NCBI GenBank assembly: GCA_027972325.1
Contig: JAPMOS010000248.1
Span: forward strand, 1 to 41,485
Direction: 5' to 3'
Origin: Paratrimastix pyriformis
Lineage: Eukaryota > Preaxostyla > Paratrimastigidae
Length of the DNA stretch: 41,485 nt
Below are positions 27,303-35,975 of this stretch, one piece after another. The notes beneath the pieces were generated by a model. That model did no database searches, was not told where the DNA came from, and saw only the letters and a program-made list of their open reading frames with translations. Numbering within the stretch: the stretch's first letter is position 1; every line of letters begins with the position of its first letter. Made by a program: the position numbers and the translations under genes.

Positions 27303-27418
27303 AAACGACGGGGTGATGTGGACTATTTTCAGTTTTATTTTTATTATTATTATTCTTTGAATGTCGGGTGAATACGGAGACTAGTCATGAGCACAGCCCC
27401 CCCCTTTGTAGCTCATCC
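27303..27418 (+). repeat. Right terminal inverted repeat and outer end of element C
   Basis: The complement of the left repeat, then the 3' outer end CCTTTGTAGCTCATCC. Element D sequence resumes at 27419 with CAG-rich Gag coding DNA. The stretch 27095-27302 between the RG-rich ORF and this repeat is pyrimidine-rich and holds no gene. Confidence 0.85.
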
Positions 27419-28499
27419 AGCAGCAGCGGGCCTTGCTCGTGGCCGCAGCTGCTGCCTCCGCGGCCTTGCCTCCCGCCCAGGAGGCCGGCCTTGCTGCCCG
27501 CGGTGCTGCTGGTGCCCCCCCGGGTGCCGGTGGTGCCGCCGCCGTGCCGGCCGCGGATGAGCCTGCTCCGCTCTCGTTTTTTCGGCCCGACCAGGCCACT
27601 GCAACCAACGTTCCGTCCAACCAAGTCCCAGCCGCCGCAGCCTTCCGGCGGCTCGCCCGGGCTGCTCCCGGTCCCTTTCCGGGGGAGGCCGACCCGCCCA
27701 GCGGCGACGATGATGCCGCCGGCGCCGAGGGCGAATTTGCGGACGAGGACGACGCTGCCGCCGCCGGCGACGAGGATGAGCTCCGGCACGCAGCCGACCC
27801 GCAGCAGCAGCCTGGCGACCGCGAGGCCTCTGACAGGCTCGCACTGGAGCGCGCCCGGGCATTTGTCCGGGGCGTTGCCGTGCCCAGCGACTTTCCCCAG
27901 CTCGGCTCCGTCACGGGCCTTGCCCGCGAGTCCAGGGCTGAATTCCGCTTTCTCCAGCGCCTTCACCGGGAATCGCTCAACCTTGAGCGGCTGGCGCGCC
28001 TGCCCTGCACCGAGGAGGACTTGCGCGCCGCCCTCTCTTGCTTTGCTCGCTCCATTGCCTCCGCCATCGTGGACCGCAAGCGGCTCGCCTGGGTGCACAC
28101 AGCACTTGCCCCGACGTGGCCCGCATGTACGAGTATGTCCGCACCGCTCCCGAGGTCGCGACGGGCCAGAACCTCCAGCAGCTCGACTTCGCCATCCGCC
28201 TCGCTCAGGGCATGCGCGCCCTGCCCGGCCAGCAGCAGCAGCAACGCGGCGGCCAGGCTGGCGGGCGTCGCATGGGCGGGGGCCGGGATCGCGACTTCCG
28301 CTCGTCGGGTGGCCGCGGCGGCTTCGGCGGGCGCAGCTATGGCGGCGGGTTTGGCCGAGGCGGCGACCGGTTCAACGACTTTGCCCAGCGCCAGCAGCGC
28401 AGCTTCCCGCAGCGGCGCCGCTTCGACAATGGTGGCGGCAACAACGGCTCCGCCGGCGGGCGCCAGCAGGCGCAGTCGGGCGGCGCCGGCGAGCAGTAA
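27419..28499 (+). pseudogene. Gag C-terminal part with RGG-rich tail, element D
   Basis: Frame 27433 onward encodes A/P-rich sequence, an acidic alanine/aspartate-rich stretch, then a helical block (RESLNLERLARLPCTEEDLR; RSIASAIVDRKRLAWVHTA). Frame 28038-28499 encodes a Q-rich and strongly RGG-rich tail (MGGGRDRDFRSSGGRGGFGG) ending at a stop at 28497-28499. The RGG tail is in the usual Gag place, unlike in families A/B/C and E. Interrupted upstream by element C; about one or two breaks. Confidence 0.65.
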
Positions 28500-28669
28500 C
28501 GGCGCGCAGAGCCCGCGCGCCGCGGCAGCAACGGGGTCCGCCTTCTCCACCACCATCACCGCCGCCCTCCCCGCTGCCGCCGCCACGGTGCGACCATCCC
28601 CCCGCTCTCGGGCCGGCCGCATCTCCACCACCACCACCACCACCACCACCAGCTCGCTTCAGCACTGGG

Positions 28670-30591
28670 CGTCCCTCCCTCCCGCCCTTCCGGGCCTTCT
28701 GGGAGGAGCATTTCCACTGCCCCGCCCCGTGCACAACTGGCTCCTGCACGGCTTCCGCATCCCGCTCCTCTGCAAGCCGTGCAGCTCCCATTTGCCCAAC
28801 TACGTGCACCCCGAGCACGCCTCCTTCGTCGACCAGGAGGTGGCTCGCCTCCTCGAGACGGGCGCGATCCGACCCGTCCAGGCGCCGCCGCACAACATCT
28901 CCCCGCTGACGTGCGCGCCCAAGAAGAACGGCAAGTTGAGGCTGTGCATCGACATGCGCTTCGTCAACTCCTTCGTCCAGGCGCCGGCCTTCAAGCTGGA
29001 GGACCTGACCACGCTGGCGCCCCTGCTGCGCGACGGGGACTACATCTCGACGGCGGACCTCTCCGAGGGCTACCATCACCTGCGCATTCACCCCGACGAC
29101 CAGCAGCTCTTGGGATTCGCCTGGCGGGGCCGCTACTACGTCTACACGGTTCTCCCGTTCGGCCTCTCCTGTGCGCCGTGGGCCTTTACCAAGTTTCTCA
29201 GGCCCCTCTGCGAGTACCTCCGGGGCCCCTCGTGCGGCCTGCGGATGCTCTCCTACATCGACGACTTCATCGTGGCCAGTCGGCCGGCCGAGGCCGATCG
29301 CGAGAGGGGGGGCGCGCTTCGTGGCCGTGATGGAGCAGGCGGGCATGAACCTCAAGCTGGAGAAGTGCCATGCGCCCGCCCCGCGGCAGCAGTTCCTGGG
29401 GTACGAGGTCGAGACCGCTCCCCAGGTGCGCTACTGCGTGCCCGCCGAGAAGCGGCGCACCATCCGGCACGAGATCGCCCGGCTGCTGCGCTGCTCGCGG
29501 CCCCACGTGCGCCGGGTGGCCCACGTGGCGGGCCTCTGCCTGTCCGTCTCGCGGGCCGTGGCGCCCGCCAAGTTTCTCCTGCGCAACGTCTACCGCGTGG
29601 TCGCAGCAGCCCCCAACTGGCACTGCTGCGTGATGCTGGACGAGCCGGCCCGGGGGGACCTCCGCTGGTGGCTGGAGGGCCTCGAGGGCTGGAACGGGGC
29701 CTGTCCGCTCCCGGCGCCGGCCGATCTGACCTGCGCCACGGACGCCTCGGACATCGGCTGGGGGGCCTGCTGGCTGGAGCGCAACGAGACAGCCCAGGGC
29801 CCCTGGACGGGCGTCATGCGCGAGACGCCCATCAACCAGCGCGAGAGCATGGCCGTGCTCAACGCCCTGCGCATCTGGGCCGCGACGCCGACCTGGCGGG
29901 GCCGCACGGTGCTCTTCCAGGTCGACAACGCGACGACGGTGGCCCACCTCAACGGGTTCGGCCGCCTCAACCAGGCCCTGGACGGGATCGCCCGGGCCAT
30001 CCACGCCTCGCAGCGCGCCACGGGATTACCCTGCAGGCCGAGCACGTGGCGGGCGTGACGAATACCACGGCGGACCAGCTCTCGCGGGACTTCGACCGCA
30101 GCGACTGGATGCTCCACCCGGCGCTGTTCCGCTCGCTGGACCGGCTCTGGGGCCCGCACTCGATCGACCGCATGGCCACCTTCGCGACGCGCCAGGTGCC
30201 CCGCTACGAGAGCCGCCACCGCGATGTGCAGTCCCTGCGCGCCGACACGTTTTCGGCCCGGTGGGAGCCCGGCGAGAACAGCTGGGTCAACCCCCTTTCG
30301 CAGATCCACCGCGTCCTGCGCCACCTGCAGCACTCCGGGCCCGGCGTGGAGTGCACCCTGCTGGCCCCGGTCTGGCCGAGCCAGCCCTGGTGGCCCCTGC
30401 TGCTGGCCCTGACGGTGGACTGGCCCGTGCTCCTGCCGCAGGACCCGCGGGCCTTCCGCCCGGCTGCTTCCGGCCACTCGGAGCCGACGAAGAACCTCAG
30501 CTGGCGCGTCTGCGCCTTCAGGATTTCTGGGCGGCCGGAGCGGCCTATTGGAGCGCCCAAGGTCGCCAGCTACTTGTCTCGGCTGCTGTAA
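28670..30591 (+). pseudogene. Reverse transcriptase/RNase H, element D
   Basis: The frame 27433-30591 shows the reverse transcriptase: NGKLRLCIDMRFVNSF, ISTADLSEGYHHLRIHPDD, LPFGLSCAPWAFTKFL and the catalytic YIDD at 29254-29265. The frame 29171-30058 shows the thumb and RNase H (CATDASDIGWGACWLE; NQRESMAVLNAL; FQVDNATTVAHL). The end of RNase H (NTTADQLSRDFDRSDWMLHP) and the tryptophan-rich extension typical of DIRS polymerases are in the first frame again. About two breaks. It is clearly a different family from A/B/C. Confidence 0.85.
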
Positions 30592-31890
30592 AGCCCACCA
30601 CCGAGAAGAGCCTCACCAACCGGCTGCGTGCCGTGGCACGGTTCTGCGCCCGCCGGGGCATCCCGCTGGTGCCCATGCCCGTGAGCGCGCTGGCCGACTA
30701 CACCGACGAGGCTACCCGGGCCAGCTGCCGGCCCCGGTCGACTCTGTCGCTCATCGCCACTGTGGTCAATCTGATTCACGACGCGCTTGGGGTGCCTTCC
30801 CCGGCGCGAGACCACCCTTACGGACGCCTGCGCAAGGCCATCCGTCTGCGCCGCACCACGCAGCCCGTCCAGAAGGGCTGCCCGTGCCGCCCACCCTGCT
30901 GGTGGAGCTCTTCCACCGGTGGGGCCCCAACGACGCGCTTCCGCTGGAGCGCCTCCGCGCCAAGCTGGTCGCCCTGCTGGCCTTCCTGGCGCTGCTTCGG
31001 CCCTCGGACGTGACCCTGCCCACCGTGGCGCAGGTGGCCGTGCCGCCGGCCGCCGATCGGCTGGTGGTCTGCCTGCTGGGCTTCAAGAACGACTACACCG
31101 CCCAGGGCGCCTCCGTCACCATCTGGCGCGCCGCCGATGCGCTGCTCGACCCGGTGAGCTGCTACCAGTGCTGGCTCCGCCGCACGCGCGCCATGCGCCC
31201 CGACCCGCCCGGACCGTCGCGGGTCGTTATCCAGCTGCGCCGCCCCTACGAGGGCGTCAAGCCGGCCACCATCAGCCACATCCTCAACGAGGTCATCGTC
31301 GCCGGCGGGGCGATCGCTCGCTCCTCTCGGCCCGCGGCTTCCGCCGTGGCGGGGCCAGCTGGGCCATTGCGCGCGAGGTCATGCCCGACAAGATCCTGCA
31401 CCTGGGCCGCTGGGCTTCGGCCAAAGTGTTTGCGCAGCACTACGTGCAGACGGGCGTCGACAGCAACTTCACCGACCTGATGTTCGCCCCGGCGCCGCCG
31501 CCGCCGCCGCCCCGTGCCCCTGGCGCCGCCGCGCCGCTCGCCGCCACGGATCTCGTCCAGGCCGTGCGTCCGGCGCCTCCGCCTCCGCCCCTGCCGCCAG
31601 GCTCGCCTGCTTCGTCGCTCTCGCTGTCGGCGGCCACGCCGCGTCACCGCCCGGCCGCTCCGCCACGCCAGCGCGTTGTGATATGCGACGACGACGTTTC
31701 CGATGAGGCGAGTCCTTCGGGCGATGCCACGAGCACGCCTGCTGCGCCTGCTCGCCGCCGCTCGAGCAGGGCGCCTTCTGCTCCGCGCCGCCGCCGCCGG
31801 AGCGCTCTCTGGGCCAGGCCGTCTGATGACGACGAGAACGACGAGCTCGAGGCGGATTCGTCCAGCCTGCCCGCCGGCGAGTGCTTTTGA
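30592..31890 (+). pseudogene. DIRS tyrosine recombinase, element D
   Basis: Frames 30261-31013, 30548-31480 and 30787-31890 cover it. There is a helical N-terminal core-binding part (KSLTNRLRAVARFCARRGIP), a catalytic domain with an arginine in LALLRPSDVTLPTVAQV, and the C-terminal part (FRRGGASWAIAREV; KVFAQHYVQTG, with the likely nucleophilic tyrosine). A long P/A/S-rich low-complexity tail with an acidic segment (SDDDENDELEAD) follows to the stop at 31888-31890. The tail has no counterpart in A/B/C or E. About two or three breaks. Confidence 0.75.
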
Positions 31891-32091
31891 GTTGCCGCGC
31901 CGCGCCGGGCCTCATTTGTCTGTTTTATGTTTTCTGTGTTTCTCCTGCTGCCGCCGGCCGACTAGATGCTGGTTTTGGCATGCCTTTCTGGGAATTTTCA
32001 TTTTTCCTTTTGTCTGCGGCCAGCCGACTAGATGCTGCGCTGCTGTGGGTTTTCTGTTTTGCTTTTCTCCCACGACTCTCTCTCTGCATGT

Positions 32092-32194
32092 GATAGCACC
32101 TAGACTGCCGAAGACGGAGGCTGTCGGCTGCTATCCTGAGTCTTACGATGGATAGTGAGTCGACAGCCGAAGTCGAGGCAGGATAGGTGCTACC
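32092..32194 (+). repeat. ICR of element D
   Basis: The complement of the left outer end (ATAGCACCTAGACTGCCGAA to CTTACGATGGAT) is joined through AGT (32154-32156) to the complement of the right outer end (GAGTCGACAGCCGAAGTCGA to GGTGCTA). It has the same arrangement as the ICR of C. AGT is the complement of the ACT found at both ends of the element. Confidence 0.88.
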
Positions 32195-32337
32195 CTCCCT
32201 CTTGTCTGCTGTTTTTAATTTTTCTGCTTCTCCCTTGAGCGCTGGACCCACCCGCACCCATCCTGCTGCTACTGACGGGGTTTGTACGCCATTTCAACCG
32301 GCCGCCTCTGCCGCGACTCGTACGGAGAACACCACTC

Positions 32338-33030
32338 CAAAACGAAGGCACTGTGCTGGTCCGGGGCGCCCCCTTAAGTACTGGAATTGGGCGGGAAATT
32401 TCAGATCTCATTTTTTCAACTTTTGCTCTGTTGTGATTTCGACATCCGTGCTTTTTTACCCTCTCTTGGGACCCCTTCCGGAGCCCAAATCGGGGTCACT
32501 TCACGGTTCGATCATGGACCGTTGGCCCGCAATTACCTTAACGGTTTTCGGAGATCGGAGATTTGCCGAATCTCGGGCCGTTAACCCCGAATCTCACCCC
32601 TTCCGATGCGTGTTAAATTTTTTCTTTTCGCCCGATGTTCTTGGCTCCCTTTGACCTCTCTCTCCGATTTTTGTTGTGATTTATGGACGCGTATTGGACA
32701 CGCTGCCCGTCGTGACCATACGATTTTAATTTTAGGATTGGTTTTTTTTTCGGTCGAACCAACCCTATCGACCACCGGTCGACCCATGTCCATCCTGACC
32801 GGTTCTCCACCCAGGACACTTTTTTTGAGATGTTTCCAAGTGCTTTCACCTGGGTTTGACTTGTGACTTTTCTGCATTGTGTGGTGTTTATCATGAAGAA
32901 CAAGGAGATATAGCACCTATCCTGCCTCGACTTCGGCTGTCGACTCACTTTTCTGCATTGTGTGGTGTTTATCATGAAGAACAAGGAGATATAGCACCTA
33001 TCCTGCCTCGACTTCGGCTGTCGACTCACT
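32338..33030 (+). repeat. Right terminal inverted repeat and outer end of element D, with an 81-bp duplication
   Basis: The complement of the left repeat runs to about 32912, followed by the outer end (CACCTATCCTGCCTCGACTT, GGCTGTCGACTCACT). The last 81 bases are present twice in tandem (about 32868-32948 and 32949-33029), each beginning TTTTCTGCATTGTGTGGTG (the first copy joins the repeat) and ending GTCGACTCAC. The stretch 32195-32337 between ICR and repeat has no gene. Confidence 0.8.
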
Positions 33031-33589
33031 TTCTTTGCTTTTCCGTTTTGGTTTTTTTTTTTTTTTCTGATCTTTGTTTGGAAGTTTTTGTTTCCTTCCG
33101 TTTTTGGTTTGTAAAAAACAAAATATAAAGCGAGTGCTATTGTGACGCCACAGACCCGGAAAGGAGGACCCAGATTCTGAGATTCCAGGTGATTCTTCTC
33201 CAGTCCGTCCGGGAAAGTTGAAAGGCCGGCAAAAGGGCCTGTAACCCTCACAAAGTAAAACGCGGCGACCCACGAGGAGGTGGGAAGAGAGAGACGCGAT
33301 GAGTTGATCAATGAGATCAGTCGTTCAAGGCTACAAGGCAGGGGTTGAAAAGTGACAAGGCGGCCTTGAAAAATCATTTGAAATAAGGCCAGCACTTTCA
33401 GAGCGCCAAAGGAGCGGCACGTTGGCCGACATCTCTTAGATCATTCCAAAAGTCAACCCAACTCGACGAAACAAAATGCAAGGTCTTCAGAGCTTTCGAG
33501 TAACTATTCGAAAATTCTTGAAAAAGCATAGAAACCCGAAAACCCGGGAATAAAAGATGCGTTGCGATTTGCTTATTGCGCAAAAGGAC
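33031..33589. other. No recognised gene
   Basis: It begins with T-rich DNA (a long T run at about 33050-33067) directly after element D, which by target-site logic should be the DNA into which D inserted. From about 33120 it becomes purine-rich with mixed GC content. No frame or repeat here is recognised. Confidence 0.5.
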
Positions 33590-33760
33590 AAGTCGACTGC
33601 CGGCACTGACATGACATGTCAAATTCTTTTTGAGAAATTTTTGGATGTCACTGCCGTTTTGCGTGCTTGCTGTGCAAGTGTTCACTCTTTCTTGGTTTGG
33701 GTTTGTTTGGGGCTATCCCACGAAGGCTGTCCCTCGTTCTCCGAACTCGTGAAGGAGAAC
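33590..33760 (+). mobile_element. F-family right end
   Basis: It contains the F core TCTTGGTTTGGGTTTGTTTG and outer end down to CGTGAAGGAGAA (33759), matching 245-328. Its inner side (about 33590-33675) is the complement of 3394-3475. It is oriented as the right end of a plus-strand copy. The body of that copy is not recognisable to its left, so it is a truncated remnant. Confidence 0.6.
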
Positions 33761-34797
33761 GGCGCTCTACAAGTGGGGCCCCAAATGAAGGTGGTGCAGC
33801 CGCAGCTTCCACCCGGCGAAGGGTGGTGGGACTAGGCGCCAGCGGCCGAGGGCGCTCTACAAATACCCCGTTCAACTCTCAGCCTGGGCACGAGACGTCG
33901 GGCAAGCTTGACGGGAGCAGAGAGGAAAGTCTGTCGTCGCATCCTCTCTCCGCCCTCTTGGGTGAAACACCACTCGTGATCTCTGCGCACTCTCCCTCCT
34001 CCGAGTGCGTGCCCTCAGCACCCACGTACACCTTCCAGTCCCTGCCCATCATTCCGGCTCATCCCATCCCCACCTCCGAGGGCCATGATGGGGCGGCTCC
34101 GTCCCGGGAGGGCGAGCATCCCTGTCTTGGACCCATCACGATCACTCCTGCTTGGGGTCACTCTGTCCATTCACAGGCAAGGCTGAGAACAGTGCACTTG
34201 TCCGCCTTGCCCACAGCCGGGTGGCATTATTCCATAGTATTTCTGCTCCCCTACTCGGTGCTCTGCGGTGCTGTTGCCTGGAGTGGGATCACACTTCACA
34301 CACGGACGCGAACTATACTGAGAGCATTTGGTTGGGCGGGCCTGTGTTTGTCTGCGCCCACACCCTCACACAGACCGTACAGGGTCAGAAACAACAACAA
34401 ACTGTGAGACGTCAGGGACGCGCGCATACTTGTGCACCCACGGGTCCCACGCTCGGGGATCGAGAGGTCCCAACAAGCTGGCGGTCAGGTCAGAAACAAC
34501 TTTGGGATTTCGGCACTGCTAGGTCTAGAGATTGGAGAGAATTCACTGACCGCCAGCAAGCCTCATAGTTGCACGTCGTTCCTCAATGGGTTCTCTTCCG
34601 ATCCCGTGTGCGCTGTCACACCCGCACCTGAAGTCGTGTTTTCCAGGCGGGCCCTCTCTGTGACACATCTGGCACACCAACACCAGTGTTCGGTGTTTTT
34701 TCTTTGGGGTAGGCCTGCGCTTGCCCATGACCATCACCCCAACACTGGGACCCTTGTGTGATTTCAGCGCGTATCTGCTCGTTTACGTGCCCGCACG
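33761..34797. other. No recognised gene; GC-rich DNA between F end and element E
   Basis: A frame of 246 codons (33667-34407) exists, but it begins inside the F end and has low-complexity S/P/H-rich composition, so I do not call it. GGCGCTCTACAA occurs at 33762 and again at 33851, bracketing 89 bp. TCAGAAACAAC occurs twice near 34385-34500. Nothing else is supported. Confidence 0.5.
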
Positions 34798-35062
34798 CGA
34801 GGAATCATCGAGACTCTTCTTCTTCCCAAACCCCCAGGAAAATAGACATCACGTCAGGCAACGCAAAAAGCGGCACTGACCACAAATAGAAAGAAATTCC
34901 ATGTCAGCTGACACGGATAGTGTACCCTGCCCTTGCGTAAGCACGTCAAAGGGGCCGGGCACCACTCCGGAAGGTGTGGTCAGGCCCAGACGCATCCCAA
35001 AGAAAGAATGTAGATAGAAGAAAGACGAGAGAGACAAAACAAAAGAGGCTTTCAAAGATTGA

Positions 35063-35677
35063 TCAAACATCGGCACAATAAAATTCAACTTCTCCTCCCC
35101 ATGAGCCGCCGAAGCTCACCCCGGTAAGCATGTGTCTGCGGAGGGAAAGAGGAGGGTGGAGAAACCTCCGGCTTACCAGGTCACGCAAAAAAATCAGGGA
35201 AAAATACAGAGGGGGCGAAGCCTCAGAAAAAGACCCCCGGGGGACGAAGCGCCTTCCATTCATCTTCCCCCCCTCCGCAGCAGACTCCTCAGCGGAGCTC
35301 TTGCCACGGGCAGAAGAGGCGGCCGAAAAGAACTTGCGGCCGCCACGGCCACGGCCACGGCCACGAGTAGCACCCCGAGACCATCCTCGGGTCGCGCCTC
35401 GAACAGCAGAGCCTCCGCGTCCGCGCGACGAGACCCAGTGTCCACTGCGGCCGCGGTGGGTGTTGGAAACGACCACCCTCGACCCATCTTCCAGAGTGAA
35501 GAGGCGCGTAGCGGCCTTGGGGTGATCGTAGCCTCGCTTGGCCGCGGTCAGGCGCCGGTTGGCGTTGTAGACCGAGAGTTCCTTGCCCGGGTCCAGCGCG
35601 AGGGCTGTGTGCGGGCGAGTGTGGTTGTGTTGTGACAGAGGGGGGGAAAGGTAACATGACCTGTCTCCCCTCCCCAC
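35063..35677 (-). CDS. RG-rich ORF outside the ICR, element E
   Basis: A 204-codon frame. Residues about 25-75 look like ordinary protein (LALDPGKELSVYNANRRLTA; ATRLFTLEDGSRVVVSNTHR). Residues about 75-120 are R/G-rich (GRSGHWVSSRGRGGSAVRGA; GATRGRGRGRGGRKF), followed by an A/S/E-rich stretch; the last 70 residues are probably not coding. It lies between ICR and terminal repeat, as in A/B/C, though the sequence is unrelated beyond composition. Just upstream in the element sense a C-rich tract ends in CACACAG, which could be a splice acceptor (unproven). The probable role is nucleic-acid binding. Confidence 0.55.
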   Translation of the reverse strand: MGRGDRSCYLSPPLSQHNHTRPHTALALDPGKELSVYNANRRLTAAKRGYDHPKAATRLFTLEDGSRVVVSNTHRGRSGHWVSSRGRGGSAVRGATRGWSRGATRGRGRGRGGRKFFSAASSARGKSSAEESAAEGGKMNGRRFVPRGSFSEASPPLYFSLIFLRDLVSRRFLHPPLSLRRHMLTGVSFGGSWGGEVEFYCADV

Positions 35678-35802
35678 CCTTTGCTCCTCAAAATGGCAGG
35701 AAGAGCAAAGGTGGTGTCGGCAGGCTCAGGAGGTGGTGAGGCAGTGGGGCTGTCAGCCATGTGGTGCTCCACGCCACCAGGGAGGCGGGTGGGAGTATTT
35801 CT

Positions 35803-35920
35803 GGGGGTTTGGGAAGAAGAAGAGTCTCGATGATTCCTCGCTTCAGCCTCGGAGCCTCGGCGAACGAGTAATCAATCTCGACGACCTTCATCTTCCCAAA
35901 CCCCCAGGAAAATAGACAGC
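35803..35920 (-). repeat. ICR of element E
   Basis: The first part (GGGGGTTTGGGAAGAAGAAG to GATTCCTCG) is the complement of the outer end and repeat at 34798-34845. The second part (CTTCAGCCTCGGAGCC to CCCAAACCCCCAGGAAAAT) should be the other outer end, which lies beyond 41485. Both halves end in the same CCCAAACCCCC word facing inward, so the inner terminal repeat is included on each side. Confidence 0.8.
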
Positions 35921-35975
35921 ATGCCAAAGGAATCACACTGCCTCCCAACTCATGCCTGCCAAAGGGGGGAACCCC

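Larger units (their letters stand above)
21749..27418 (+). mobile_element. DIRS retrotransposon C (A/B/C family), full length, nested in Gag of D
   Basis: A plus-strand copy of the same family as B, about 5.67 kb. Parts: outer end at 21749-21795, left terminal repeat at 21796-21893, Gag at 21978-23201, reverse transcriptase/RNase H at 23183-25476, tyrosine recombinase at about 25458-26416, ICR at 26453-26543, RG-rich ORF at 26790-27094, right terminal repeat at 27303-27400 and outer end to 27418. The left and right repeats are identical over at least 80 bp. It is nearly whole, with about two or three breaks. It is nearly identical to B, hence young. It lies inside the Gag gene of element D. 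Confidence 0.88.
20623..33030 (+). mobile_element. DIRS retrotransposon D (GC-rich family), split by element C
   Basis: A plus-strand DIRS element of about 6.7 kb without the nested C copy. Parts: outer end at 20623-20690, left terminal repeat to about 21256, Gag from 21317 (split by C at 21749-27418) to 28499, reverse transcriptase/RNase H at about 28670-30591, tyrosine recombinase at about 30592-31890, ICR at 32092-32194, right terminal repeat at about 32338-32990 and outer end at 33030. The trinucleotide ACT lies at both boundaries and at the centre of the ICR junction, as expected when a recombinase inserts a circle. It is broken, with about four to six breaks plus the insertion. It is somewhat older than C. 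Confidence 0.85.

Noticed and set aside
13463-27418. A giant inverted repeat (13463-19135 against 21749-27418) as one palindromic structure
   Set aside because: Each arm is exactly one DIRS element with its own ends and its own flanks, so these are two independent insertions of one family in opposite directions.
21749-27418. LTR retrotransposon or LINE as the class of A/B/C
   Set aside because: The ends are inverted, not direct; there is an ICR and a tyrosine recombinase, with no aspartic protease, DDE integrase or endonuclease seen.
27963-30477. Long minus-strand open frames (for example 27963-28649, 28372-29355, 29267-30004, 29590-30477)
   Set aside because: They lie opposite Gag and polymerase of element D in GC-rich DNA, have no recognisable domains, and are complements of coding sequence with few AT-rich stops.
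33667-34407. 246-codon open frame
   Set aside because: It starts inside an F end, has low-complexity S/P/H-rich composition and no domain; it is not supported as a gene.
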